Assembly: GCA_023807065.1 (NCBI GenBank)
Contig: JAJJLU010000346.1
Span: 21,224-85,223, forward strand
Direction of reading: 5' to 3'
Source of the DNA: Isotricha intestinalis
Taxonomy: Eukaryota; Ciliophora; Litostomatea; Vestibuliferida; Isotrichidae
Length of the DNA stretch: 64,000 nt
How positions within the stretch are numbered: position 1 is the first letter of the stretch; every line of letters starts with the position of its first letter. The notes under the pieces were generated by a model. That model worked only from the letters and a program-made list of their open reading frames with translations. It was not told the DNA's origin and searched no databases. This document shows, in pieces, positions 31,630 through 42,300 of this stretch. Both the position numbers and the translations under genes were made by a program.

Positions 31630-33597
31630 TTAATTATAAGTATTAAAAGTATTAGAACTTCTAAAATCACTTCCAAAACCATTATAAAGCGATCTTGAAA
31701 AATGATTACCATGCATTAATCTTTTTCTTAAAATAATTCCTCCTTTTCCCATTTCTCTTTCAATTTCTGAATTTAAAGGTTTTTTTGGGTTTTTTAACGG
31801 TTTCATTTGTTTACTTCCAGAAAAACTATTTTTCCATTTATCATTTGAAACTAAAGTAGAAGTAAATTCATTCATTTCCATAAAAGAATCTTTTTTACTT
31901 AAATTACCTTTTTCTTTGAAAATGTTTTTTCTATTTAATTTAATATCTAATAATTCCTTTTCATTTATTAAATCTAAATCATTCATTGAATTTTTTAATG
32001 ACATTATTCCATTTAATTTAATTAAAGGATTTAAAGAAGAATTTAAAATATCTGATTTTAAAAAATTATTAGAAGTTAAATTATTTCTTTTAAACGTTGA
32101 TAAAGAATTATCAGTATTTTGAATTAAATTACTATTATTAAAATTTTCTAAACTAGAATTGAAATTTTTTTGATAATCAGAAGTTAAATTATATTGAGTT
32201 TTCATAAAAGAATTTGTATTATCTTTTAATTTCTGATTATAAGTTTCTAAAGAATATTTATTAAATTTTAAAAAAAAATCTTTTCCTCCTGTTTTAATTT
32301 TTTTATTTTCTTTCATTGTAACTCCTATTTCTAATTTAATTCTATCAAAACAAGATCCACTTGGTGATATTGGTCCACGTTCTATTTTTTTTTCTAATGA
32401 AAATATTGAATCTCTCCTTTTTTGAGAAGGAGATAATATTATTTTGCTTTCATCTGGTATTTTAGGTAATAATACACTTTTATCTATTTTTTCTTTTTTT
32501 TCTTTCTTTTTATCGCTTTTATCAATTTTTTCATTTTTTTCATTTTTTTCTTTTTCTTCGTTTTCTTTATTTTCTTTAATTTCTTTTTTTTCTTTTTCTG
32601 GAAATAATTCTATTTTTGTTTTCTCGGTTTTTAACATTTTTAAATTAGATTTACTTAATAAAAATTCTTTTGATAAAGCTTCAATTTTATATCCTTTAAT
32701 AAATACGATTTTTCCATTTGGATCAATTGTTAATTTTTTTTTTTCATATTGTTTATATAAATTATTCTCTTCTTTTTTTTTCTCTTCATTTTTTCTCAAA
32801 GCTTTAATTCTTAATTTATTTTCTTCTTCTTTTTTTTTAATTTCTTCTTCTTTTTCTAATCTTAACTCATCTAAATTAAGATTATCATTAAAAGGAATTT
32901 CAAAATCTTCTTTAGGAAGTTCATGAAAAGAAAATTTATTCATTATTTCTCCTAAATTCTTTTTTTTTTTAGAACCATCAACTTGACTTTTTCTTTTTTT
33001 AACAGTAAAATTAAAATTAGTATTATTTAATTGACTTGTTGTCTTTAACATAAGATTTTCTTCTTCAACTTTTTCTAATTTACTTTCAGGTGATTTATTT
33101 TCTGGAATAACATAATTAATTAAAGTAGATGAATATCTATCTTTTTCATTTTCTTTTGGTTCTGATAATAAATCCCAATTATTTTCTCCTCTGTAATAAT
33201 TAGAAAAAAAAGCATTTGATAAATCAATATTAAAAGAATTATCTTCATTATTTAATAAATATAATACACTAGTTTTTCTTGTTTTAATATCTATTTTATC
33301 TATTTCTTCTTTTTCACCTTTTTTTTTTTCTTCTTCAAAAATTGGTAAATTTGAATTTTCTTCTTCTTCGTCTTTATCTATTGTTATAAATTGAGTGTTT
33401 ATGTATGTATTTATTAAAGATTTTATTGATTCAAATATTTCTTTTTGTACTTGCTTGTCTACTTTATTTTTAAATGAATTTGATATTGTTAATGATATTA
33501 TTTTTTCCACCATGTGAAATCCTATTGTTTCTGCTTCTCTTTCATATATTTGAGGTTCTGATTTTTTTATTGAATTCCTTTTTTTTTCCTTTTTCAT
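31630..33597 (-). CDS. Lys/Glu-rich coiled-coil protein, unknown
   Basis: 655 residues. The N-terminal 70 (YEREAETIGFHMVEKIISLT) are helical. The middle carries charged coils (LRLEKEEEIKKKEEENKLRI) leading to a short strand-like patch, KKLTIDPNGKIVFIKGYKIE, that resembles a small conserved motif rather than filler. A Lys/Glu run (KKEIKENKENEEKEKNEKNE) and a Ser/Asn-rich end with basic motifs (ILRKRLMHGNHF) follow. No enzymatic domain is seen. The 5' end abuts Elongin C: only 92 bases separate its ATG from the Elongin C stop, both on the minus strand. Confidence 0.65.
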   Translation of the reverse strand: MKKEKKRNSIKKSEPQIYEREAETIGFHMVEKIISLTISNSFKNKVDKQVQKEIFESIKSLINTYINTQFITIDKDEEEENSNLPIFEEEKKKGEKEEIDKIDIKTRKTSVLYLLNNEDNSFNIDLSNAFFSNYYRGENNWDLLSEPKENEKDRYSSTLINYVIPENKSPESKLEKVEEENLMLKTTSQLNNTNFNFTVKKRKSQVDGSKKKKNLGEIMNKFSFHELPKEDFEIPFNDNLNLDELRLEKEEEIKKKEEENKLRIKALRKNEEKKKEENNLYKQYEKKKLTIDPNGKIVFIKGYKIEALSKEFLLSKSNLKMLKTEKTKIELFPEKEKKEIKENKENEEKEKNEKNEKIDKSDKKKEKKEKIDKSVLLPKIPDESKIILSPSQKRRDSIFSLEKKIERGPISPSGSCFDRIKLEIGVTMKENKKIKTGGKDFFLKFNKYSLETYNQKLKDNTNSFMKTQYNLTSDYQKNFNSSLENFNNSNLIQNTDNSLSTFKRNNLTSNNFLKSDILNSSLNPLIKLNGIMSLKNSMNDLDLINEKELLDIKLNRKNIFKEKGNLSKKDSFMEMNEFTSTLVSNDKWKNSFSGSKQMKPLKNPKKPLNSEIEREMGKGGIILRKRLMHGNHFSRSLYNGFGSDFRSSNTFNTYN

Positions 33598-33689
33598 TTT
33601 TTTTAATATTTTTTAGTTATTTTTGTTTTTTATTTATTAAAATATTTTTTATTTATTTTAATAGATTTTATTTATTCTTTCTTATTATT

Positions 33690-34097
33690 TTATAATTCTA
33701 ACTTAATAGAAGCAATATAAACATCTAAAGCACTTTCAGGTTCTAATTGATAATCTTCATTAATAACTAATTGAATATCTTTCATATTTTCCCAATAATA
33801 CTAAATAATAATAATAATTAATTTAATTACTTTATGATTAAGATAATCCATTACTATTTCCATTGTTTTTCCTGTTATATCATCAAATTTTATTACAATT
33901 GGCTTTTCTTTATCATAATCCTCTTAAAAAATTTATATTTTATTTTTACCTTGTGCGGTGATATGAAGAATTTCTTTTTTTAAATATGGTGATATTTCTA
34001 CTATAGGTCTTGGAATATAAATATTTGAATCATCACAACTAAATTTTTATTTTTCAATTTTGATAAATTACCATTCGAGTTTTACATATTGATCCAT
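33690..34097 (-). CDS. ELOC: Elongin C, four exons with tiny introns
   Basis: Exons on the minus strand are 34097-34072, 34038-33950, 33922-33831 and 33800-33690, giving 105 residues (Elongin C is about 112). Introns are 33, 27 and 30 nt, all GTAA...AG, and every junction keeps frame. The reading begins MDQYVKLECCDDSNIYIPRP, continues YLKKEILHITAQ, VIKFDDITGKTMEIVMDYLN and ends EPESALDVYIASIKLEL. YVKL near the start, the central BTB/Skp1-fold helix and the C-terminal EIALELLMAANFL-like helix match Elongin C in order and spacing. The protein is the adaptor of Cullin-2/5 ubiquitin ligases and of the Elongin elongation complex. Its start is 93 bases from the divergent gene at 34191. Confidence 0.87.
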
Positions 34098-34190
34098 TTT
34101 CAAAATAATTTATTTTTATCAATATTTTTTTTATTAAATGGTAACTCCTTGAAAAATAAATAATAATATTTGAAATAAAACTTTAAAATA

Positions 34191-36230
34191 ATGGAATATA
34201 TTAAAATAGGAAAATCAAAAAAAAATTCAAATAATATAATAAAAAATGGTTCTTTAACAAATAGAAATTATTATCCTAATCCAATAAAAAAATTAAATAA
34301 TCAAGAAATTAATAATAATATATCACAGAATTCAACTGGTTTTTCTTTTGATTTTAAAAGAAAAAATTTATCAAGAAGAAATTCAAACAAAGAATTTTCA
34401 AATTTATTTTATTTACCAAAAAAAAATGATAATGAAAAAATAGAAGAAAAAAAAATAAAAGATATATTTTTTAAATTATCAACTTGGGATAATGAAATTT
34501 TAGAAAAGAAGAAATTTCAAGGTTTAGAAATAATAGAAAATTATAATAAAGAAACTAAAAAACAAATAGATTTAATAAAAAGAAAAGAAGAAGTTGATGA
34601 TTTTATAAAAAAGAAATTATTTAAATTACCTAAAGTAGAAAAGCATATAAGAAATAAAAGTCAGAATGTTAATGAAGGTAAATTATTTGATTTTAATGTT
34701 TTTTTGGAAGGAGAAGAAAAAGAAGAAAAAAATAAAGGGAGTTTAATAGGAGATTCAAGTTCATTTGATATATTAAGAGATCAAAAAAGAACAGAAATAA
34801 AACATAGAAAAGCATTAATGGATATTTATGAAAATATATTATTAAATAAATTAAAGAAAAGAAGATATGAAAGTATATTAGATGAAACTTATCATTTATT
34901 AGATACTGCAAGAACTGAATATCTTTTATGTATTGATATATTAAGAGAAAGAATTAAATCTGTTGAAAAATATTATGAAGCTTTTATTAATAGTTATAAT
35001 AATAAAAATAAAAATAATAATAATAATGATAAACATATTAAAAATAAACATAATATTGATAGTAATAAAAATGATAATATTGATATGAATGATAATGAAA
35101 GTAATATTGAAAATAAAATTTACAATAGTAATGATAGTGAATATGAAAATGAAAATAATACAAATAAAGATAATAAAGAAATAAAATATTCAGAAACTAA
35201 TATATTAAGTGCTGAAGATAATCTTTCAATAAAAAGTCAATCAAGTGATGAATCAAAGAAAAAAAATAAAAAAAAAACAAATTTAGAAATCTTAGAAGAA
35301 AAAATAAAAAAATATAATGAATACATATCAATAAAAGAAGATATATTATCAGAAATAAAAGGATATGATAAAAGATTTTCAGAAATAAATGAACAATTAT
35401 CAATAATAATAAAAAATTCAAAGGAAAAAGTAAAAAAATGTAATGAAGAAGGAATAAATTATAGATATTTATTTCAAGAATTAAGTAATGAACAAAAGAA
35501 ATATTATTTAGATATTTTAAAAAAAGGGAAAGATACAAGAAATGAAGGATTAACATGGGTAATTAAAAGATTAATAGAATTAAAAGTACATTTAGATGAA
35601 AGTATGTTTCCTTCTTTTTTAGATAATGAACAAATAGAATATTTAATTAATATTTCAAAATTAGGTTTTGAAAAAAATCAATTAAAATTAATTGTAAATA
35701 CTTTAAAACATAGACATAAAATGCATAGATCAAATAGTTTAATTAATATTAATAATTTTAATGAAAAAAGAAATGAAAATAAAATTTCTAATTATATTAA
35801 AGCTATTTTTAAACCTGGAATTATTTCTAAAAAATTAATTCATCAAATGGAAAAATTATATTTAAAACATGAAGATTCTACTAAAAATCTTATAGAAAAA
35901 AAAGTGGAAGAAAGTGAAATTAAAAATATTGTTTTAAAAAATAAAAAATTTATTCATCAAATTGCTATTAATAAAATTAATCTTGATGAAGAAAAAGAAG
36001 ATAATTATTTACATAGTTTTATGGAACAAGAAAAACAAAAAAGATATTTTTATGATATTATACAATTAAATGATAGAATTAAAGAATTAGATTCTTTTAT
36101 TAATAAATTAATTCAAGAAGAAATTAATGTTTTTGAAGATAAAATAAAATTTGCTAAAAAAGCAAATGGTGAAAATTTAGATAATTTCAAAGATAAAGTT
36201 TATAATGCACTTTTTGGAATAAAACAATGA
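34191..36230 (+). CDS. Coiled-coil protein with conserved C-terminal block, unknown
   Basis: 679 residues ending in TGA. A Ser/Asn/Lys-rich start is followed by helices (WDNEILEKKKFQGLEIIENY, HRKALMDIYENILLNKLKKR, TARTEYLLCIDILRERIKSV), an Asn/Asp-rich hydrophilic insert (about 270-360), a coil (LEILEEKIKKYNEYISIKED) and a block NEGLTWVIKRLIELKVHLDE followed by MFPSFLDNEQIEYLI. That last block has the look of a folded, conserved core. The C-terminus is again helical. No domain name can be given. A cytoskeletal or ciliary coiled-coil role is a guess only. Confidence 0.7.
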   Translation: MEYIKIGKSKKNSNNIIKNGSLTNRNYYPNPIKKLNNQEINNNISQNSTGFSFDFKRKNLSRRNSNKEFSNLFYLPKKNDNEKIEEKKIKDIFFKLSTWDNEILEKKKFQGLEIIENYNKETKKQIDLIKRKEEVDDFIKKKLFKLPKVEKHIRNKSQNVNEGKLFDFNVFLEGEEKEEKNKGSLIGDSSSFDILRDQKRTEIKHRKALMDIYENILLNKLKKRRYESILDETYHLLDTARTEYLLCIDILRERIKSVEKYYEAFINSYNNKNKNNNNNDKHIKNKHNIDSNKNDNIDMNDNESNIENKIYNSNDSEYENENNTNKDNKEIKYSETNILSAEDNLSIKSQSSDESKKKNKKKTNLEILEEKIKKYNEYISIKEDILSEIKGYDKRFSEINEQLSIIIKNSKEKVKKCNEEGINYRYLFQELSNEQKKYYLDILKKGKDTRNEGLTWVIKRLIELKVHLDESMFPSFLDNEQIEYLINISKLGFEKNQLKLIVNTLKHRHKMHRSNSLININNFNEKRNENKISNYIKAIFKPGIISKKLIHQMEKLYLKHEDSTKNLIEKKVEESEIKNIVLKNKKFIHQIAINKINLDEEKEDNYLHSFMEQEKQKRYFYDIIQLNDRIKELDSFINKLIQEEINVFEDKIKFAKKANGENLDNFKDKVYNALFGIKQ

Positions 36231-36503
36231 AAAAATATTATAAAATAATAATAAATATAATTGTTGAATTTATAAAAGTATTTTTTTATAACTTAAATTA
36301 AATTTTAAATTTAATTTTTATTTTAAAAGATTAATTACTTTTTTTTTTATTGAATATATTTGAATACTATTTAATTAAAGCTTAATAAAAAATTTATCTA
36401 AATAAACTAAATATATATAAACTCAATTTTTATACCAAAACAAAGATTATGAAAACATTTAATAAAATATTAAATATTACAATTGGAAAAAAAATTAGAT
36501 AAC

Positions 36504-37541
36504 TTAAGGTAATTCCATAATTTTAAAAGGAATATTTTCTAATTTAAAATCCATTTCTCCTTTAATTTTTAAATTATCATCTTCTTTAATAAGTAAAACA
36601 GAACCATTAGTGCTTCCTAAATCTTTAAAATAGAATAAATTACATTGTTCAGAAAAATCAATAATAGCATGAATTTTAGAAATAGAAGGTTTAGATATAT
36701 TAATTTTACAATCATTTCTTCCTAAAGTAATAGGACAATCATTTTGATTAAAATTATAATTATCATTATTTTTACCATCTTCATTTTCAATTTCTATTTT
36801 AATTTCTTTTGGAGTATTTTCTTTATTATTTTTCATCGTTATTATTGTAATAAAAATATTTCCTAATAATAAATAATAATCTTTATCATTATTCAAATAA
36901 ACAAAATTATTAATTTCATAATAAATAATAATAGAATCATGTATCATATAAAGAGAAAAATCTTTTGTTTTCTTTTGAAAAGAAATATTAAAAACTCTTT
37001 CAGTTGAATTTTTTTTTTTTTCATTATTTTCAAGTTGATAATTAATAACAAAATCATTATAATAAATCCCTCTATAATCAGTTGTATTTTTTAAACCGAA
37101 AAAAGTTAATCCATCATTTTTTTCTCTTAAACCATTAATCATTCCATTTGAAGTAATAATAATTTCTTTTCCAAAAAATAAATCTCCACTTAATAAAATT
37201 TTAGGTCCTATTATTCCTTTATCTTCAATAATTGGATTTATAGGAAAATTTGAAAAAGATAATATAGAAGAGTAAGTTTTTTTTTTCTGATTTTCTGAAT
37301 TATATGATTTATTTTCTATTATTATTCCATTTTCTATAAATCTTGGAGATATTATTTCTTGTGATTCTGATGTTTCCCTATTTTCATCAAATGGGTTTTT
37401 TTCTTCTTTTCTTTTTTTTCTTTCTTTTTCTTTTAATGATAATGTTGAATTTTTTAATTTTTTTAATGAGGATTTTGTTAATATTGTCTCTGTTTCTATT
37501 TTTGGGTTACAACATTCTAAAAATGAAAAAATGTCTTTCAT
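36504..37541 (-). CDS. FHA-domain protein
   Basis: 345 residues. The C-terminal ~80 residues form a forkhead-associated domain: ITLGRNDCKINISKPSISKI with the GR and S-x2-H elements (SKIHAIIDF), then DLGSTNGSVLL with the STNG signature. Such domains bind phosphothreonine peptides. Before it lies a beta-rich region (about 120-250) with no name, and a Lys/Glu-rich stretch (LKEKERKKRKEEKNPF). The N-terminus MKDIFSFLECCNP has paired cysteines that could be palmitoylated, which is inference. The start codon lies 98 bases from the divergent DENN gene. Confidence 0.82.
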   Translation of the reverse strand: MKDIFSFLECCNPKIETETILTKSSLKKLKNSTLSLKEKERKKRKEEKNPFDENRETSESQEIISPRFIENGIIIENKSYNSENQKKKTYSSILSFSNFPINPIIEDKGIIGPKILLSGDLFFGKEIIITSNGMINGLREKNDGLTFFGLKNTTDYRGIYYNDFVINYQLENNEKKKNSTERVFNISFQKKTKDFSLYMIHDSIIIYYEINNFVYLNNDKDYYLLLGNIFITIITMKNNKENTPKEIKIEIENEDGKNNDNYNFNQNDCPITLGRNDCKINISKPSISKIHAIIDFSEQCNLFYFKDLGSTNGSVLLIKEDDNLKIKGEMDFKLENIPFKIMELP

Positions 37542-37639
37542 TTTTTTTTTATTTTAATTTTTTTTAAAGGAATTTTATTTTTTTCAGTAAAGCTCTGTAT
37601 TTTAATTTATATTTTTTTTAAAATTAAAAGTTTTATTTA

Positions 37640-39019
37640 ATGGATAATTTAAATAAGAAAATACCGAAAAGAAAGAAATTATTTGAAAATTTTTTTGTTT
37701 TAGGAATTGAAAATGAAAATTTAGATTTTATAGAAGAAAAAGAACTTTTATTAACTCCTAAAATATTATATACACATCAACAAGATAAATCATATAATAT
37801 ATTAATAAATTATTATAGAAATTGTTGTTATAAAGACGGAGTAAAAGTTACAAGAAATGAAATTTATTCTGAAATAGATTATAGTACTAAAATACTAGAA
37901 GAAAATTTTTTTGCTAATCCAATTTCGACTTTTATTTTTATTAAAGCTCCTGAAGGATTAATTACTGAAAAATATATTTATGGAATTAAATTTGTTGATA
38001 TGTATGTTTTTCAAGAAAAAAAAAAACAAAAATTTAATAGTAGTATTATTTATAAATATGAAAAATGTTATTTATTTATTTCAAAAGAACCTTGTTTTCA
38101 ATTATTAGAAATGATATGTTTTTATTTTCTTCAAATAAAAAAAATAAATTATTTAAATAATTTAACTGATTTTTCTTCAATTTTTAATCAAGTAAAATTT
38201 AATCAATTCAATTTATTGAATTTAGAAAAAAATAATAATACAATAATCAAAACTTTAGATACATTATATAATAATTCTTATTCTAAAAGTATAAATATAA
38301 TAAAAGAAGAATTATCAATAAATTCAAATATAAAAAATAAACAATTTTTATCTTGGTTATTTGAGAAAATAATATGGAATTATAAAGCAGAAATAGTATT
38401 TAAAATAATAATAATGATATTTTTAGAACAACAAATCTTATTTTATGGAAATGAAATTCAATTAATTACTTTTTCATGTTTATTTTTTTCTAAAATAATA
38501 AAACCTTTTATCTGGAAATATCCAATAATACCTAATTTACCTTTAATTAGTAAAACTATGTTATCAAGTCCTACTCCTTTTATTATTGGTATTTTATCTT
38601 CTGAAAATGATTTAAAAGATGTTTCTAAAGAATATTGTAATTTAATTAAAATTGAAAATAGTGATATTACTATTACTAATTTAATTAATAATATTCATTT
38701 TAATTTTGAGAATGGATTATTTTCTTTAAAAGATAATATCGAAAAAATTTTCTCACAAGTTAAAACTATTAATCCTAAATTTGATGATTTTGAAAAAATT
38801 AATAAAGTTTCTGATTTTTTTCTTCTCAAAATTAATGAAGGTATTAATAAAAGTATTATTCAAAATATTAAATTATTTTATGTTAAAGATAAAGATAGAA
38901 ATGTAAAATTGTTAAAATCTTTAATTGATGAAAATATTTCTAATGATAATGAAAAAAAGTTTTTTAAAGAATTTTGTGAAACTGAAATGTTTTTTTCTTA
39001 TGTAAATGATGAAGAATAA
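37640..39019 (+). CDS. DENN-domain protein (likely Rab guanine-nucleotide exchange factor)
   Basis: 459 residues, essentially only a tripartite DENN module. The upstream part starts FENFFVLGIENENLDFIE; the middle runs IFIKAPEGLITEKYIYGIKF and CYLFISKEPCFQLLE. The central DENN core (about 255-325) reads MIFLEQQILFYGNEIQLITF, FIWKYPIIPNLPL and SSPTPFIIGILSSENDL, matching the well-known pattern of a helix, Tyr-Pro strand and APTPYLIG loop. A downstream helical region ends the protein. DENN proteins activate Rab GTPases in membrane traffic; the target Rab is unknown. The next gene, also a likely Rab GEF, converges from the right. Confidence 0.87.
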   Translation: MDNLNKKIPKRKKLFENFFVLGIENENLDFIEEKELLLTPKILYTHQQDKSYNILINYYRNCCYKDGVKVTRNEIYSEIDYSTKILEENFFANPISTFIFIKAPEGLITEKYIYGIKFVDMYVFQEKKKQKFNSSIIYKYEKCYLFISKEPCFQLLEMICFYFLQIKKINYLNNLTDFSSIFNQVKFNQFNLLNLEKNNNTIIKTLDTLYNNSYSKSINIIKEELSINSNIKNKQFLSWLFEKIIWNYKAEIVFKIIIMIFLEQQILFYGNEIQLITFSCLFFSKIIKPFIWKYPIIPNLPLISKTMLSSPTPFIIGILSSENDLKDVSKEYCNLIKIENSDITITNLINNIHFNFENGLFSLKDNIEKIFSQVKTINPKFDDFEKINKVSDFFLLKINEGINKSIIQNIKLFYVKDKDRNVKLLKSLIDENISNDNEKKFFKEFCETEMFFSYVNDEE

Positions 39020-39306
39020 ATTAAATATTTATTTTTCCCTATTATTTAAATATTATTTTTTTTAATTATTATAAAAAAAATTTTTCCCAATTTACTTCAA
39101 AAATAAATATTTTTTTTTAATTAGGAAATAAAATTAATTACTAAAAATCATATCTCACTAATTTTTTGATATATTTTTAAATATATTCCATTATATCTTA
39201 AATAATATTTTTATTATAAAAAAAAATTAAATTGATATAATTGAAAAAACAATAAATGAATTTTTGTATTTGACTTTAAAATAATGTTTGAATGAAAAAA
39301 AAAACT

Positions 39307-42300
39307 TTAAATCTCATCAACACCAAAATCTTCTTCACTAACATTAATTAAATCATTAAACTTCATATTTTCAATAATAGTAACAATCATATTCATTTGT
39401 GTTAATAGCATTCCATATTGTTTTTTAGCTGATTCCGAATCAATATATAACATACTATAATTCATATTAGAAAACATCATTTTAGGTTTTGTTTTTAAGA
39501 AAACATATTCTAAAATAGTAATAGAATCATCAACTCCTAATTCGTCTTTTCCACTACAAAAAGTAATTGAATTTTGTAAAATTCCAAAAGCTTTATTAAA
39601 ACATTTTATTTTCTCTGTTGGAGTATTTTGAATATCCATTTCATTTATATTATTCATTGCTGTTATCCATAATTTTTCATTTATCATTTTTTTATCTTTT
39701 ATTATATTCTCTGGTTTTAAAAAATCAAGTCTTAAACATTTTTTATAAAATTTTAAATCTTTCTTTGTTTGATTCTCTGGAAATAATTTATTATATAATT
39801 TCGATAAAATATAATTATCAAGTTCATAATTCATATTTAAAAATTCTTCATGAGAATATTTTAACATTAAAGGTTCATTTTTTAATATTTTTTTAATATA
39901 ACTAAAATATGTATTTAAAACATCATTAATTCCTAATTTTTCCTCAAAAGATAAAATATCATCATCATCTAATGGATTTTTACTTTTATTTTTTTCATTT
40001 CTAAAATCAGGGAAATTTTCAATAAATAAATGTATTTTTTTTAAAGCATTTGGACTTGAATCTTCTTCAATTGAAACTTTAATTAATTCATTATTATTTG
40101 AATCATATATTGTTGTTAACTTAACAGGACAAATTATTGTATTATATAAATTTTTAATATTTATACATTTTTCCATTTGTTTTATTTGGTTTAAATTATT
40201 TGTTACTATCATATTTATTTTCTCTACGTTTTTCACTTTTGAATAATATTGATTTATTATATTTACTTGAAGATCTTTTATTGAGGATTCTGTTTCATGA
40301 ATTAATTCTATAAATAATTTATTGTAATTATTCATTGAATATTCTTTTGGAATGTTTTTAATGTTTAATTGAAGAAATGTTGCACAGAAAATTAATTTTT
40401 TTTCTTCTTCTGAATTTATATTAAAATCTAATTCTTCTTTTAAAGTTAATAGCATTTTAGGAAGAACTATATTTAAAAAGTCAATATCTTCTTTTTCATT
40501 ATTTTCATTATTTATATTTTCTTTATTTATTTTTTCATCTTTTTCATTTGATAATGATTTAAAGAAAGAAAAAATATCTGAATTAGTAAAATTTTCTTTA
40601 TGTAAAATATTAATAAAACTTAAAACTTCACAAAGACATTTTTTAAATTTAGAAATTTCACTTTTATCTTTTTCAGGATTATAAATAAAAAATCTATTAG
40701 AAATAATTTTATTAATTTTACTTTGAAACTCATGATTATAAATAATTCTAGAAATACAATTAAAAGTAACTTTCTTCATTTTATTATCTTCATCTATTAA
40801 AACTTTAAAAAATTCTTCAGTCATAATAATATTCTCAATCATAGTTTTTAATTCAGGATATTCTTCAATAAAAAATTTTTCATTATTTTTAAGAATCTCA
40901 ATAATAATTAAAATAATTTTTCTATCAAAACATATACTTTGATGAATAATACTTTCACTTTGATTATCATTATAATTAATATCAATATCTCTTTTTTTTT
41001 TTTCTTTAGAAATACTAGTTTTTATCATTCCACTTCCATCACTAATATTAGAATTAATATTTTGATTTTCTTCTTTATAAGATTTAAATAAACCTTCAAT
41101 AATAGTTGGTAAAGTAATATTAATACCAACATTTAAAAAAAATTCAAAAATTTTAGGCATTATTTCAATAATAAAAGAATTAAATATTGTATATGAAGGA
41201 TTATTATTATTATTAAATAAATTACCTTCTAATATTTGATTTATTATTTTTGATATTATATTTAAATTTTCTTTTGTTTTTTCAGATATTACATTTGAAG
41301 TTACTATTCCACAAAAATCAGGATTTATTATTGTTGGTATTAATATATTCCCTAAGAAAAAAGTTGATATAAACATTAATTTTTCATATTTTGATATTTC
41401 AGTTTTTAATTGATTAAATTTATTTGTTATTAAAGATGATATTATTTTACATATGCATTTTAAACTGTATGGTATTGTATTTATATTTGATAATAAGTCA
41501 TTTATTAATTTTTCTATTATTCTTTTTATATTCTCAAAGTTTAATATTAAAAAATTGGTTATTTCATTAAATGTGTTTTTTGATTTTGTTATTGAAATTT
41601 TTTCTAATTCTTCTAAGAAGATTTTATTAGAATATATTTCTTTATTTTCTTTTGAATTTTTAATTTGCCTTTTTAAATAATCAACCATTAATAAATTTAT
41701 TTCATATCCTAATTCTTTTTTTTCGACTTTTTTTTCATATTCAGAAAGAATTTCTTTTAATAAATTAATATTAATATCTTTTTGTTTAAATATCATTTCA
41801 ATTGCATTTTTAGCTTCGAAATCTATTTTTTCACTTATATTCTCTTTTTCTTTTATTTCATTTTCTAAATTTAATTTCCCAATATCAACATTCATAATAT
41901 TTAAACTTTGTCTAAGAGAAAAATCATTTAAAACTTCATTAACATTATAAGTTATATAAATAGAATCACTTAATTTACTTTTTTCATATAAACTTTGTCT
42001 TAAATCATTTTTTTCTAAATTTTGAAATTTATTTATCTCATTATTTTTTTCAATTAAAAATTCATTAATTTTATAAATTTCAGGTGATAAAGTTCCAATT
42101 ACAGATTTTTCAATATTTAAAATTAAATCAGATAAAATATCACATAAATAATTTCTTATATCTTCTTTTCTTGTAAAATTTATAAATAAATAATATAAAA
42201 ATGTATTCTCTAAATATGTTAAACACGAATCATTTAAAGAATTATTTTCTATTATTTTCTCAAGCAATAAATATATTATTACCATAAAATCATCTTGACA

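Noticed and set aside
32444..32926. A 160-codon Phe/Ser-rich plus-strand frame opposite the Lys/Glu-rich gene.
   Set aside because: It is the antisense shadow of Lys/Glu codons (TTT/TTC), as are the other Leu/Phe-rich antisense frames at 14605, 35197, 46379 and 55307.
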